Source of the DNA: CAVSWN01 sp046728115
GTDB lineage: Bacteria > Acidobacteriota > Vicinamibacteria > Vicinamibacterales > CAVVIG01
DNA length: 64,000 nucleotides
Direction: 5' to 3'
Assembly: GCA_046728115.1 (NCBI GenBank)
Contig: JBKPDW010000197.1
Span: 1-64,000, forward strand
Numbering within the stretch: the stretch's first letter is position 1; every line of letters begins with the position of its first letter. The position numbers were made by a program, and so were the translations under genes. Under the pieces are notes generated by a model, which was not told the origin of the DNA, searched no databases, and saw only the letters and a list, made by a program, of their open reading frames with translations. Below are positions 8,607 through 17,318 of this stretch, one piece after another.

Positions 8607-9860
8607 TTACTGTTGTCGTTCGAGTATCCACGCGACGGTGCCGACGACCTTCTCCCAGAGTGGCCGTTCGGACCAGCCTTCGACGGGCACCTGGGAGCTT
8701 CGAGCGAGGTCGCGTACGAAGTCTGCCGTGAGCCGCGCTGCCACCGTCTCGTCGCGGATGGCGACGTTGATTTCGTCGTTGTGCTCGAACGATCGATTGT
8801 CGAGATTGGTCGTGCCGACGACCGACCAGAGCCCGTCCACGATCAACGCTTTCGCATGGATCATCCCGCCGCCGTACTCGAAGATCCGCACGCCGGCCTG
8901 TAGCAACGTGCCGTACAGACGACGACTGGCCAGCCGCACCCAGTGCTGATCCGTATGCGGGCCCGGCACGAGAACCGTGATCTCGACGCCGCGCCGAGCG
9001 GTCCGCCGCAACGCGCGCCGGAAGGCTCGATCCGGCAGGAAGTACGGCGTAACGATCAGGACGCGTTCTCGAGCGCATTCCACCAGTGTCTGAAAGAGAA
9101 CTCGCGATGCGGTAGCGCGATCGGAAGGCGAGCTTCGAACTGCGAACGCTGGAGACGAACCGACTGGCTCATGACGCTTGTACGTCTCCGGGCCCGTCAG
9201 GATTTCCCCGCAGCACTCGAGCCAGTTTTCAGCGACGATGCCTTGGATGGAGGAGACGACCGGTCCGTCGATTCGGACCATCATGTCGCGCCACACGGGT
9301 CGGTTCTCGAGCGGCTTCCACCACCAGTCTGCCACGCCCGCCCCACCGACGAACGCGACACGGCCATCGACGACCAGCAGTTCGCGGTGCGTCCGATTGT
9401 TCAGGCGTGCAAGGCTGTACCAGCGCAGACGCTGATACGGTTCGACCCGGCAGCCAGCCTCGCGCAACACCGCTCCCGATCGGTGAAACGTGCCAAAGCT
9501 GCCGATCGCGTCCAGGACGATCGTTACCCGGACTCCGGCTCGCGCGCGCTCCGTCAGGGCACGGATGAAGCGGTCGCCGACGTCACCAGCTTTGAAAATG
9601 TAGCACTCCAGGTTCACGGTCTCCCGAGCCGAACTGATGGCTTCGAGCATGGCCGGATAGAACTCGGGACCGTCGGTGAAGACGTCGATCGTGTTGCCGT
9701 GCTGTAATGTGGCGCTGCACGACGATTCCAGGACACGGACGAAGTCATCGCTCGACGGATCGATCGCGGTCTCGACGTGGTAGGGAATGGCGGGCGTGAA
9801 CAGGGTGACCAGAATCAGCCAGCCGATGAAAGCGGCGCCGATGACAGTGAGGTAGAGCAT
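8607..9860 (-). CDS. Cardiolipin synthase-like phospholipase D protein
   Basis: A membrane-anchored PLD-superfamily protein of 417 residues. It starts MLYLTVIGAAFIGWLILVTL, one N-terminal membrane helix. Two phosphodiesterase half-sites follow: HRELLVVDGRVAFVGG near residue 185 and HAKALIVDGLWSVVGTTNLD near 345. The second is a canonical HxKxxxxD motif; in the first, the lysine is replaced by glutamate. Family members make cardiolipin from phosphatidylglycerol or hydrolyse phospholipids. Start ATG 9860 is one base after the treY stop, so the two genes are in one operon; the longer upstream frame lies inside treY and is rejected. Confidence 0.8.
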   Translation of the reverse strand: MLYLTVIGAAFIGWLILVTLFTPAIPYHVETAIDPSSDDFVRVLESSCSATLQHGNTIDVFTDGPEFYPAMLEAISSARETVNLECYIFKAGDVGDRFIRALTERARAGVRVTIVLDAIGSFGTFHRSGAVLREAGCRVEPYQRLRWYSLARLNNRTHRELLVVDGRVAFVGGAGVADWWWKPLENRPVWRDMMVRIDGPVVSSIQGIVAENWLECCGEILTGPETYKRHEPVGSSPAFAVRSSPSDRATASRVLFQTLVECARERVLIVTPYFLPDRAFRRALRRTARRGVEITVLVPGPHTDQHWVRLASRRLYGTLLQAGVRIFEYGGGMIHAKALIVDGLWSVVGTTNLDNRSFEHNDEINVAIRDETVAARLTADFVRDLARSSQVPVEGWSERPLWEKVVGTVAWILERQQ

Positions 9861-9861
9861 C

Positions 9862-12807
9862 CTATGAAGAGCCGGATGGCGAAGGGCTTGGCACTCCGGA
9901 CGGGACAAGAAGCGCGACCGGAAAGCGCTCGAACACCTGCGCGGCCGGCATCGTAAGCGTTTTCTCGCCGCGCTCCGGCTCGATTGTTTCGCCAGTGAAG
10001 ACGTCGCGGAACGTACTGGTCGGCGACAAGCCCAGGCTGCAGCGAGGCAACTCGATCCTCGTGTCCGCCCAAACGGGTGGTCCCAGTGGCGGCGTGGCGG
10101 CATCCGGAATGAGGGACGCGATCATCCTCGGAACGCAGGTGATGGCGATCGCGCCAGAACTCGGCCCAACACGGGCGAAGGCGAACACGCAGTCGCGTCG
10201 AGTGCCCGACGCCTGGAGCGGCACGTGGGTGCCCGACTCGTACACGTCGCGCAGCGCGGATCGCGTTCGCAGCGCCTGACGCATCGTAAACATCTTCACG
10301 CGGCCGTCCACACGCCGATCCAACAGCTCGGACACCACGCGCGCTGAAGACGACGCCGGCAGGCTCTCCATTGCGCGTCGTCGCATGTTGAAGTCCACAG
10401 GGTGCCGATTGTCAGGATCGACCAGGCTCAGATCCCACATCTCCGTACCCTGGTAGAAATCCGGGACTCCTGGTGCGGTGATCTTGATCAGCAGCTGCGC
10501 CAGGCTGTTGTAGATGCCGAGTTCCGCGACCCGCGCCTGGAATGGTTCGAACAGTTCCAGGAACCTGTTGGGTCTGCGTCGTTCGAGCAGCCCACCCAGG
10601 AATCGCAGCATGGCGTGTTCGTACCGCTCGTTCGGGTTCAGCCAGCTCGTGTGCACTTTCGCTTCCCGCAACACTTTCGTCATGTACTCGGCCATGCGAT
10701 CGCGAAAGCGCGCGCACGTCGCCGAGTCGCGCATGTCGAACGGCCATGCGCCGACGAGCGTCTGATACACGAAGTACTCGTCGTTCCGGTCCGGCGCGAG
10801 ACCGCCGTTGAGTTCGGTCTTCAACCGGCGGTTGGTTGCGCGCCAGGCTCGGATGGCGTGTTTCCACGCCCCGGGGATTTCCGACAGGACGTTCAAGCGG
10901 GCGCGGACGTCCTCGCCCCGCTTCGTGTCGTGCGTCGATGTGAGCGACAGGCCGAATGGGTGCCGGGCCTGACGGTCGATCATCCATTGGTGGACGTCCG
11001 GCGCGTCGAGACCGAACAACGTCGGATCCGAGCCGACCTCATTGAGCGCGACGAACCGGTTGTAGATGTAAAACGCCGTGTCTTCGATCGCTTTGGCGGT
11101 CACCGGACTCGTCACCTGCTGGAACTTTCCCGTGAACCGCACGCGCTCTTCGCATCCCTGGGGATCGGATGTTCCCGTCTCCTTGAGCAGCACGCGCTGG
11201 ATGAAGTCGAACACCACCGACGCGGTGCCCTGCGCGCGCCGCTTCGCACAGAGCATGGCGGCCGCGATGTACCGGCGATCGCGGGCGGTAACGGCCTCGT
11301 CGGCCCGGAGGTATGTTCGATAGACGGGAAAGCACGCGATGACTTCCTTGATGGTCGAAATCAGGCTGTAAAGCGTGAAATCGCGGAAGTGGCGGTTCCG
11401 CTCGGAGAACCGGTTCAGCTGATGTCCGAGCGCGTTGATGTCGCCGGACATCGTTTCGTGCAGCACCTGCTTCTTGCAGGCATACGCCAGGTCGGCGAAC
11501 GACTGGCGCTCGCGCCGCTCGCCGACGAACCGACGGTAGATGTCGTCGAACGTCGGTTCGTTGCGGCGATCGATGAACAGGTTGTTCACGACAGCGGCGA
11601 ACTCGTACCCCGTCGTCCCGTGCACCGGCCAGTCGGCGGGCAGATGCTCTTCGGTACCCAGGATCTTCTCGACGACGACGTAGAAGCCGTCTGAAGCATG
11701 AATCGTGTCCCGCAACCGCCGGAGATAGTCGCCAGGCGCGAACAAGCCATCCACGTGATCGATGCGCAGACCTGTCGCGGCGCCTTTCCGAACGAGGTCG
11801 AGCGCAAAGCGGTGTACCTCATCGAAAACATCCGGGTCTTCCATGCGAAGCGCAGCCAGTTGGTTGACGTCAAAGAATCGCCGATAGTTGATCTCCTCCG
11901 ACGCGACACGCCAATGCGCGAGCCTGTAAGACTGCTGGTTCAGCAGCGCGTCCAGCCGATCGAAGCTGTGCGGCTCCTGCACATCGCCATTGAGCTCGTG
12001 CACGGCGTCGTCGATCAACGCGCTGATGGAGGGACTCCGTTCGGTCAAGCTCGCCAGACGCCGCTTGACAACTTCCTTCTCGCGCGCCCGCACCGCCACA
12101 TCCTCGGCCGTGCAGACCGTGCGGGCAGGAAGGTGATCGGCGGCCGCCAGAATGCTCTGGAGTTCGTCCGCGTGTTCCCCCGGATGCTCCTCGAGCCACG
12201 CATTCAAGTGGTCCCGCACGATGAAGCTGTACGTATCTGGTGCGATGGGAAGGCGTTCGTCGGCATAACAGACGGCAAATCCGCCCTGTTCGTAGCGGAG
12301 CGTCAGTTCCTGCCGCTCGAGGACGGCGCCGTACTGATCGCCCAGAATCGGAATCAGCACTTTGTTTGCAAGCTCGGTCTTGATTGGCTGCCACTCGATG
12401 TCGAAGAAACGCGCGTAACGCGAGCAGGCGCCGTTCTCCAGCACGTCGAGCCACCACGGATTCGCCGACCTCGCGATCCCCATGTGATTGGGAACCAGGT
12501 CGAGGATGTGACTCATGCCTCGCGACTGCAGCGTCTGGATCCACGACCAGTAATCGGCTTCGGTCCCCAGATCCGGATTCAGCCGCGTCGGGTCGGCGAC
12601 GTCGTAGCCGTGCGGACTGTCAGGAACCGCGGCGAGGTACGACGAGGCGTAGCAATCGCTGACGCCCAATGCGTGCAGATAGTCGACGATGTCGCGAGCG
12701 TCGCGGAAGGTGAACCGGCTGTTGAACTGCAGCCGATACGTGCACATCGGGATGCGCAGGCTGGGCACCACGGTGGAAGTAGCAAGCTGAGCGCCAGGAT
12801 ATTGCAC
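9862..12807 (-). CDS. treY: Maltooligosyl trehalose synthase
   Basis: TreY turns the reducing-end alpha-1,4 bond of maltodextrins into an alpha,alpha-1,1 bond, the first step of trehalose synthesis from glycogen. The 981-residue protein shows the GH13 TreY hallmarks: TYRLQFNSRFTFRDA near the start, LDLVPNHMGIA near 110, GLRIDHVDGLFAPGDYL near 345, and VVVEKILGTEEHLP near 375. The start is uncertain: GTG 12807 gives the longest product, but no ribosome binding site is visible and GTG codons 12 and 13 residues further in, or ATG 12747, are possible. The partner treZ is not in the window. The PLD-like gene follows directly. Confidence 0.9.
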   Translation of the reverse strand: MQYPGAQLATSTVVPSLRIPMCTYRLQFNSRFTFRDARDIVDYLHALGVSDCYASSYLAAVPDSPHGYDVADPTRLNPDLGTEADYWSWIQTLQSRGMSHILDLVPNHMGIARSANPWWLDVLENGACSRYARFFDIEWQPIKTELANKVLIPILGDQYGAVLERQELTLRYEQGGFAVCYADERLPIAPDTYSFIVRDHLNAWLEEHPGEHADELQSILAAADHLPARTVCTAEDVAVRAREKEVVKRRLASLTERSPSISALIDDAVHELNGDVQEPHSFDRLDALLNQQSYRLAHWRVASEEINYRRFFDVNQLAALRMEDPDVFDEVHRFALDLVRKGAATGLRIDHVDGLFAPGDYLRRLRDTIHASDGFYVVVEKILGTEEHLPADWPVHGTTGYEFAAVVNNLFIDRRNEPTFDDIYRRFVGERRERQSFADLAYACKKQVLHETMSGDINALGHQLNRFSERNRHFRDFTLYSLISTIKEVIACFPVYRTYLRADEAVTARDRRYIAAAMLCAKRRAQGTASVVFDFIQRVLLKETGTSDPQGCEERVRFTGKFQQVTSPVTAKAIEDTAFYIYNRFVALNEVGSDPTLFGLDAPDVHQWMIDRQARHPFGLSLTSTHDTKRGEDVRARLNVLSEIPGAWKHAIRAWRATNRRLKTELNGGLAPDRNDEYFVYQTLVGAWPFDMRDSATCARFRDRMAEYMTKVLREAKVHTSWLNPNERYEHAMLRFLGGLLERRRPNRFLELFEPFQARVAELGIYNSLAQLLIKITAPGVPDFYQGTEMWDLSLVDPDNRHPVDFNMRRRAMESLPASSSARVVSELLDRRVDGRVKMFTMRQALRTRSALRDVYESGTHVPLQASGTRRDCVFAFARVGPSSGAIAITCVPRMIASLIPDAATPPLGPPVWADTRIELPRCSLGLSPTSTFRDVFTGETIEPERGEKTLTMPAAQVFERFPVALLVPSGVPSPSPSGSS

Positions 12808-12814
12808 AGGTTAG

Positions 12815-12858
12815 CGACTCGAGGGGGCGGAGGTAGCAGCGGGGACGGAGGTTCGTGG
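12815..12858. repeat. GACGGAGGT-class repeat
   Basis: The divergent gap between treY and the DUF4956 gene contains GGGGGCGGAGGTAGC and GGGGACGGAGGTTCG, members of the GACGGAGGT vocabulary also found at 39914-39960, 57391-57421 and inside ispE. Only one arm is clear here. No promoter stands out in the 94-base gap. Confidence 0.45.
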
Positions 12859-12904
12859 CAGCGGAATTGCTCACCTCAGAAGATGACTCGTCTGTTGTGA
12901 CGTG

Positions 12905-13708
12905 ATGAAGCTTCCACGGCTCGTTCTCATCGGATACATCCTAGCCGGGCCAATTGCTGAGCTGCATGCGCAGGTGCCGCCACCGAGTAGCGCTGCCGCT
13001 CAACCGGAGCAGGCTGAAGAGGCAAAGCCGCCAAACACGAAGAAAGCGACACGAGGCGACGTGCTGGACGACACGCCCGACAATTTCACCCAGCTCGAGC
13101 AGCTGCAGCACGCCCTCGTGCGCTTACCCAGTGCCGCTGCATTCGCAACGGTGCTCGCGTTGCGTCCACGGCGCCGTGGTACACCGCCTCGCCAGGCGCC
13201 GGTCATCCAGACGCAGATCATCCTGGCAGTCGTGGGCGCCGTCGTGATGCTGGTCGTCGGCTCGAGTCTCGCGCGCGCCTTCGGGATCGTCGGCGCTGCC
13301 GGCCTGGTGCGCTACCGCTCGAAGATCGAGGATCCCAAGGACGCGGGTGTGATGCTGTCGACGCTCGCGATCGGGCTGGCGTCAGGTGTCGGCCTGTGGC
13401 TGCTGGCCTCGTTTGCGACGTTGTTCGTGTTGACGCTGTTGTGGGTGATCGAGTCGTTCGAGAAGGCGACGCAGCTGTTCGCGTTGAAGGTCAAAGCCAA
13501 GGATCCCGAGGCGATTCGCCAGCCGCTCGAGCGTCTTCTGAAGAGCCATCACGGTTCGCCCGAGCTGAGGAACGTCTCGCAGGAGGAAATCTGGTACGAC
13601 GTGCATCTGCCGATCGGACACAAGATCGATCGGCTGTCGGAGCAGATTCTGGACCTCGACCGCGAGAACGGAGCCGTGCAGTGGGAAGAGAAGAAAGAAA
13701 AGAAATAG
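12905..13708 (+). CDS. DUF4956 family membrane protein
   Basis: A protein of about 267 residues: an N-terminal signal-like helix (MKLPRLVLIGYILAGPI), a proline/alanine-rich linker, then three or four membrane segments between residues 100 and 195 (IILAVVGAVVMLVVGSSLA; WLLASFATLFVLTLLWVI). The block ARAFGIVGAAGLVRYRSKI with EDPKDAGVM after it is the DUF4956 signature. The cytoplasmic tail is charged and ends KKEKK. Function is unknown; homologues often neighbour polyphosphate/VTC-like or CotH genes, which are not seen here. ATG 12905 is preferred to GTG 12902, though neither has a clear ribosome binding site. Confidence 0.7.
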   Translation: MKLPRLVLIGYILAGPIAELHAQVPPPSSAAAQPEQAEEAKPPNTKKATRGDVLDDTPDNFTQLEQLQHALVRLPSAAAFATVLALRPRRRGTPPRQAPVIQTQIILAVVGAVVMLVVGSSLARAFGIVGAAGLVRYRSKIEDPKDAGVMLSTLAIGLASGVGLWLLASFATLFVLTLLWVIESFEKATQLFALKVKAKDPEAIRQPLERLLKSHHGSPELRNVSQEEIWYDVHLPIGHKIDRLSEQILDLDRENGAVQWEEKKEKK

Positions 13709-13710
13709 CC

Positions 13711-13770
13711 GTTCAGAGTTCAGGTTTCAGAGTGCAGATTCAGGTCAGATTGGAGATTGCAGATTGCTGA
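13711..13770. repeat. TTCAGAGTTCAG-class array
   Basis: Between the DUF4956 gene and the convergent yajQ lie degenerate 7-mers GTTCAGAGTTCAGG, TTTCAGAGTGCAG and then ATTGGAGATTGCAGATTGCTG. The first vocabulary recurs at 41344-41410 and 53820-53872, the second at 54520-54607. Confidence 0.6.
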
Positions 13771-13778
13771 TCGACGCC

Positions 13779-14279
13779 TCAGCGATAGTTGCCGAATTGC
13801 AACGCCACGCCGAAGTCGTGCTCGCGCAGGGCGCGGATTGCTTCCTGTAAATCGTCTTTCGACTGCGAGCTGACGCGAACCTGGTCGGCCTGAATCGCCG
13901 CTTGAACTCTCTTGAGCTTCTTGTCCTTCAGGAACTTCACGATGTCGCGTGCGGCTTCGATGGGGATTCCCTGCTGAATCGGAATGACGCGCCGAACGGT
14001 GCCGCCGGCGGCTGGCTCGCTGGCGGGCGACTTGAAGTTCTTGATGGGCACGCTGCGCCGTACGAGCCGCGTCTGGACGATCTCCCACAGCGCGTTCATC
14101 TTGAACTCATCGTCCGCGACGAGCGTGAGCGTTTTCTCGGTCGTGTTGAGCGTGATTTCGGCCTTGGCACCCTTGAAGTCGTAGCGCTGTCCGACCTCCT
14201 TGCGCGCCTGGTTCAGCGCATTGTCCACCTCCTGGAAATCGATCGTGGACGTGACGTCGAAGGAGGATTGGGCAGGCAT
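13779..14279 (-). CDS. yajQ: YajQ family nucleotide-binding protein
   Basis: A 166-residue protein homologous along its whole length to YajQ/XC_3703: MPAQSSFDVTSTIDFQEVDN at the start, QRYDFKGAKAEI near 31 and ALREHDFGVALQFGNYR at the end are diagnostic. Two ferredoxin-like halves are expected. Family members bind cyclic di-GMP or nucleotides and act with transcription factors in the cytoplasm. It is divergent from the DUF523-FdhD gene, with only 16 bases between start codons, so the promoters must overlap the coding regions or each other. Confidence 0.92.
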   Translation of the reverse strand: MPAQSSFDVTSTIDFQEVDNALNQARKEVGQRYDFKGAKAEITLNTTEKTLTLVADDEFKMNALWEIVQTRLVRRSVPIKNFKSPASEPAAGGTVRRVIPIQQGIPIEAARDIVKFLKDKKLKRVQAAIQADQVRVSSQSKDDLQEAIRALREHDFGVALQFGNYR

Positions 14280-14295
14280 ATGACAAAATCATAGC

Positions 14296-15618
14296 GTGGT
14301 CGATCGGCCGCGGCTCGGCATCTCAGCCTGCCTGCTCGGCGAGGCTGTCCGTTACGACGGTGCGCACAAACGCGACGCCTGGCTCGTCGAGGTTCTCGGC
14401 CCCCGCGTCGAGTGGGTTCCTGTGTGCCCCGAAGTCGAGGCAGGTTTGGGAACGCCGCGCGAGCCAATCGAGCTCGACCGCGGCGGTGACGGCAACATTC
14501 GCGTGATGACCGTGCGGTCGCGACGCGACCTGACCGAGACGATGCGTGGGTACGCCGCGCGGCGGGTTGGCGAGCTGGCGGAAGCGGACCTCGACGGCTA
14601 TGTGTTCAAGGCAGATTCGCCGACCTGCGACGCAGAAGCCGGGGTCTTCGCGCGCGAACTCCGCTCGCGGCTGCCGTGGCTGCCGGTGATCGACGAGAAG
14701 CGGTTGGCCGACCCGAACGCGCGAGGCGCCTTCGTGACACGCGTGTTCGCCCACCACAACGCCAGGTCGGATCGGGCGCCCGAACGATCGGTCGACGTCG
14801 TGCGGCTGAGAGGAAGCCGATGGCAGATGGAGACGGATCGGGCCGCCACCGAAGAGCCGCTGGAGATTCGGCTGAACGGCGAGCCGTTTGCGGTGATCAT
14901 GCGGACGCCGGGCGCAGATCGCGAGCTGGCGGCGGGCTTTCTCCTTTCAGAGCGCATCGTTCGCAGTGCGGACGATCTTGGAACCATCGAGCATTGCACT
15001 GCGGTCGATCCCGGGGCTGACAGCGGGGCGCCACAACAGGGACGAGCCGCAGCAAACATCATCAACGTCACGCTCGCCGGCGAAGCTGCGGCGTCGCTGG
15101 ACCTCGTGCTGCGCGAACGTCGCAATGTGACGATGACTTCGTCGTGCGGCCTGTGCGGCCGCCGGACGATCGAATCGCTGGCCGTCGACGTTCCTCCGCT
15201 GCGCTCGACGATGACGATCGCCGCCGCCACGCTCGTGACGCTTCCGCAGAAACTGCGCGTAGCGCAAAGCGTATTCGACGATACGGGCGGTATCCACGCG
15301 GCGGGTCTGTTTACCAGCAACGGTGCCCTCGTCGATATCGCCGAGGATGTCGGCCGGCACAACGCCGTCGACAAGGTCGTCGGACGCATGCTGATGCTCG
15401 AGAGGCTCCCGCTCGCCGATCACATCCTGTGCGTGAGCGGCCGCACGTCGTTCGAGATCCTGCAGAAAGCGCTCTTCGCCGGCATCCCCGTCGTCGCCGC
15501 AGTTTCGGCACCGTCCACGCTGGCCATCGATCTGGCACAAGCGTTCAACATCACACTCGCCGGGTTCGTTCGGGGCGACAGCTGCAACATCTACGCACAC
15601 GCCAGCCGCATTGTCTGA
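14296..15618 (+). CDS. fdhD: DUF523 (TudS-like) - FdhD fusion protein
   Basis: One uninterrupted frame of 440 residues encodes two sulphur-handling modules. Residues 1-155 are a DUF523 domain with all three cluster-type cysteines: C12 in SACLLG, C44 in VPVCPEVEAG, C111 in KADSPTC. DUF523 includes TudS, a 4Fe-4S thiouracil desulphidase. Residues about 165-440 are FdhD, the sulphurtransferase that sulphurates the molybdenum cofactor of formate dehydrogenase. Its catalytic pair is in SSCGLCGRRTIESL (C284, C287), with RELAAGFLLSERIV and VGRHNAVDKVVG also present. The start is GTG 14296 without a clear ribosome binding site. Neither domain shows a break, so this looks like a genuine fusion. No formate dehydrogenase is nearby; selA at 39962 is the only related hint. 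Confidence 0.85.
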   Translation: MVDRPRLGISACLLGEAVRYDGAHKRDAWLVEVLGPRVEWVPVCPEVEAGLGTPREPIELDRGGDGNIRVMTVRSRRDLTETMRGYAARRVGELAEADLDGYVFKADSPTCDAEAGVFARELRSRLPWLPVIDEKRLADPNARGAFVTRVFAHHNARSDRAPERSVDVVRLRGSRWQMETDRAATEEPLEIRLNGEPFAVIMRTPGADRELAAGFLLSERIVRSADDLGTIEHCTAVDPGADSGAPQQGRAAANIINVTLAGEAAASLDLVLRERRNVTMTSSCGLCGRRTIESLAVDVPPLRSTMTIAAATLVTLPQKLRVAQSVFDDTGGIHAAGLFTSNGALVDIAEDVGRHNAVDKVVGRMLMLERLPLADHILCVSGRTSFEILQKALFAGIPVVAAVSAPSTLAIDLAQAFNITLAGFVRGDSCNIYAHASRIV

Positions 15619-15671
15619 CCATGCCACTGTTTGGCGTGGCGATCTGTGGCAGCTGACGCCAACGTCGACCG

Positions 15672-16493
15672 TCACGCCTGGCAGCACCGGCGCCAGTAGG
15701 TAAGGCGCGCCTCGACTCCTGTCTTTCGCGATTCGATCGGAGTCCCGCACCGCCGGCACGGTTTGCCTCCGCGGCCGTAGACCCACAGCTTCTCGTCCGG
15801 GTCGAGACTGCGCGTCGTGCGGCGACCGATCGCGGTGCTCAACGTCTTCGCCGGAGGGAGTACGCTTGCGCGAAGGAGCTGACGGCCCGCTGCGATCACG
15901 CGATCGAGCTCGTCGTCCGACAGCGACGCGACCTGCCTGAACGGATAGACGCCGGCGACGAATAGAATCTCCGACTTGAACGTGTTCCCGATTCCCGCCA
16001 TCACCCGCTGATTCAGCAGCGCATCGCCGATTGCATCGCCGTTGCGCGCACGGAACCGCTTCAGCGCTTCGTCGCGATCGAAGGTCGCGGCCAGCAGATC
16101 GGGTCCGAGTTCGCTCAACTGAGGGTGGCGCGCAAGCTGGCGCTCGGTAAGGAATTCGGCGATTGGCACATTGAATCCAACGGCGACGAAGTCGCTTGTG
16201 GCAATCAGGATGCGCATGTCGCGCGCCGGACGCTGCCATCGTTCGCCGTGTCGGTAGATGTGCCAGCTGCCGTTCATACGCATATGCGTACGAAGCGTCA
16301 GACCTTCTGAAAACAGAATCAGCAGGTGTTTGCCCTGTGAACGGACCGATTCGATCGTGCGGCCGACGACGGGCATGTCATCGGCGAGGCGCATCAGTGC
16401 GGGGAACACCGACTCGAACCGGGTGACCACCTTTCGCGCCAATGCCCGGTTCAATGTATGTGCGGCCCGAAAGATCGTGTCGCCTTCAGGCAA
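15672..16493 (-). CDS. nei: Fpg/Nei family DNA glycosylase (endonuclease VIII-like)
   Basis: A 273-residue base-excision glycosylase with AP-lyase chemistry. The TTG start at 16493 is certain because it restores the mature MPEGDTIFRAAHTLN end, where the proline after the initiator is the nucleophile and E3 is catalytic. GKHLLILFSEGLTLRTHMRMNG (58-79, lysine for phosphate contact) and the helix-two-turn-helix GIGNTFKSEILF near 167 are typical. The C-terminal zinc finger reads CRRC...YWRRCCQA, whereas relatives read YWCxxCQ: the third zinc ligand is arginine, with a cysteine moved next to the fourth ligand. The MPEGDT end favours Nei over Fpg. It is convergent with the DUF523-FdhD gene. Confidence 0.88.
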   Translation of the reverse strand: MPEGDTIFRAAHTLNRALARKVVTRFESVFPALMRLADDMPVVGRTIESVRSQGKHLLILFSEGLTLRTHMRMNGSWHIYRHGERWQRPARDMRILIATSDFVAVGFNVPIAEFLTERQLARHPQLSELGPDLLAATFDRDEALKRFRARNGDAIGDALLNQRVMAGIGNTFKSEILFVAGVYPFRQVASLSDDELDRVIAAGRQLLRASVLPPAKTLSTAIGRRTTRSLDPDEKLWVYGRGGKPCRRCGTPIESRKTGVEARLTYWRRCCQA

Positions 16494-16622
16494 ATCGGTC
16501 GCCAGCGAGCCTTCGGTTCCAGAGGGTCGACTCGGTAACCCGGGCCTCCAACGTGACGTCTTATCAAGGCACCATCGGTTCCGTCGGGCGCCTTCGGACG
16601 TTATACCAACTCAGGAGGCTAT

Positions 16623-17264
16623 ATGAGACGGACACTGTTCGCCGTTCCGCTGGCTAGTCTGCTTCTTGCCAGCACCTTCGCTCCCCACGCAATTGCCCAG
16701 GAAAAGAAAGCGCGCGGTACTGTGAACGCGGTGACCCCAACGAACCTGACCGTCCAGGTTGCTGGCACGGCGATGAACTTCGCCGTGGACTCCAAGACGC
16801 ACGTCGAGGCGGCAGGCGCCAGCACGGCAACCCGTAAGGCCGAGGCGGCCGGAAAACCAGGCGTCACGCTCGCCGATATCATCAAGACCGGCCAGGCGGT
16901 GGAGGTGAGCTACACGGAAGCGGGCGGCGTCATGCACGCCTCCTCAATCAGGCGCGTCGCGTCGGCCGGTTCCCCTCCGAGTGAGCCTACCAGTTCCAAT
17001 GGCAAGGTGACGGCCATCTCGGCAGGCGCGTTGACGATCAGCGGATCGGGCGGTGGCGGTGGGACGTTCACACAGAGCTTCGTCGTCGACTCGAACACAC
17101 GCGTCGTTGGCAAAGGGGCGGGCACGGCGGCGCGACGCGGTGGAGGCACGGCGCCGATCAGCGACATGATCGGTGTTGGTGACAGTGTAGAGGTCTCGTT
17201 CAAAAAGATGGGCGACAAGCTCCACGCGACCGACGTGCGGGTGATGATGAAGGCGGTGAAGTAG
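16623..17264 (+). CDS. Secreted protein of unknown function
   Basis: A 213-residue exported protein: MRRTLFAVPLASLLLASTFA and a cleavage site after AIA. The mature part appears to be two similar beta-rich halves, each with a 'GTVNAVTPTNLTVQVAG... F.VDSKT.V' pattern (about residues 30-110 and 125-210), resembling DUF5666-type small-barrel repeats. A glycine-rich loop GSGGGGGTF lies between strands of the second half. A strong ribosome binding site AGGAGG at 16613-16618 fixes ATG 16623. No enzymatic motif is visible. Confidence 0.7.
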   Translation: MRRTLFAVPLASLLLASTFAPHAIAQEKKARGTVNAVTPTNLTVQVAGTAMNFAVDSKTHVEAAGASTATRKAEAAGKPGVTLADIIKTGQAVEVSYTEAGGVMHASSIRRVASAGSPPSEPTSSNGKVTAISAGALTISGSGGGGGTFTQSFVVDSNTRVVGKGAGTAARRGGGTAPISDMIGVGDSVEVSFKKMGDKLHATDVRVMMKAVK

Positions 17265-17281
17265 CGCGCGATAGGCCAGGT

Positions 17282-17318
17282 AGGGCAGGACGGGCGGGAC
17301 CGCCGTCCGTCCCGCCTA
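17282..17318. repeat. GGGCGGGA/TCCGTCCCGCC hairpin at a convergent junction
   Basis: Imperfect inverted repeat with arms near 17288-17300 and 17306-17317 between the secreted-protein gene (plus) and lhr (minus). There is no T tract, so intrinsic termination is uncertain. Its second arm touches the lhr stop codon. Confidence 0.4.

Noticed and set aside
10402..11694. Long open frame (430 codons) antisense to treY
   Set aside because: Same reason: a codon-position shadow of treY with no recognisable domain or ribosome binding site.
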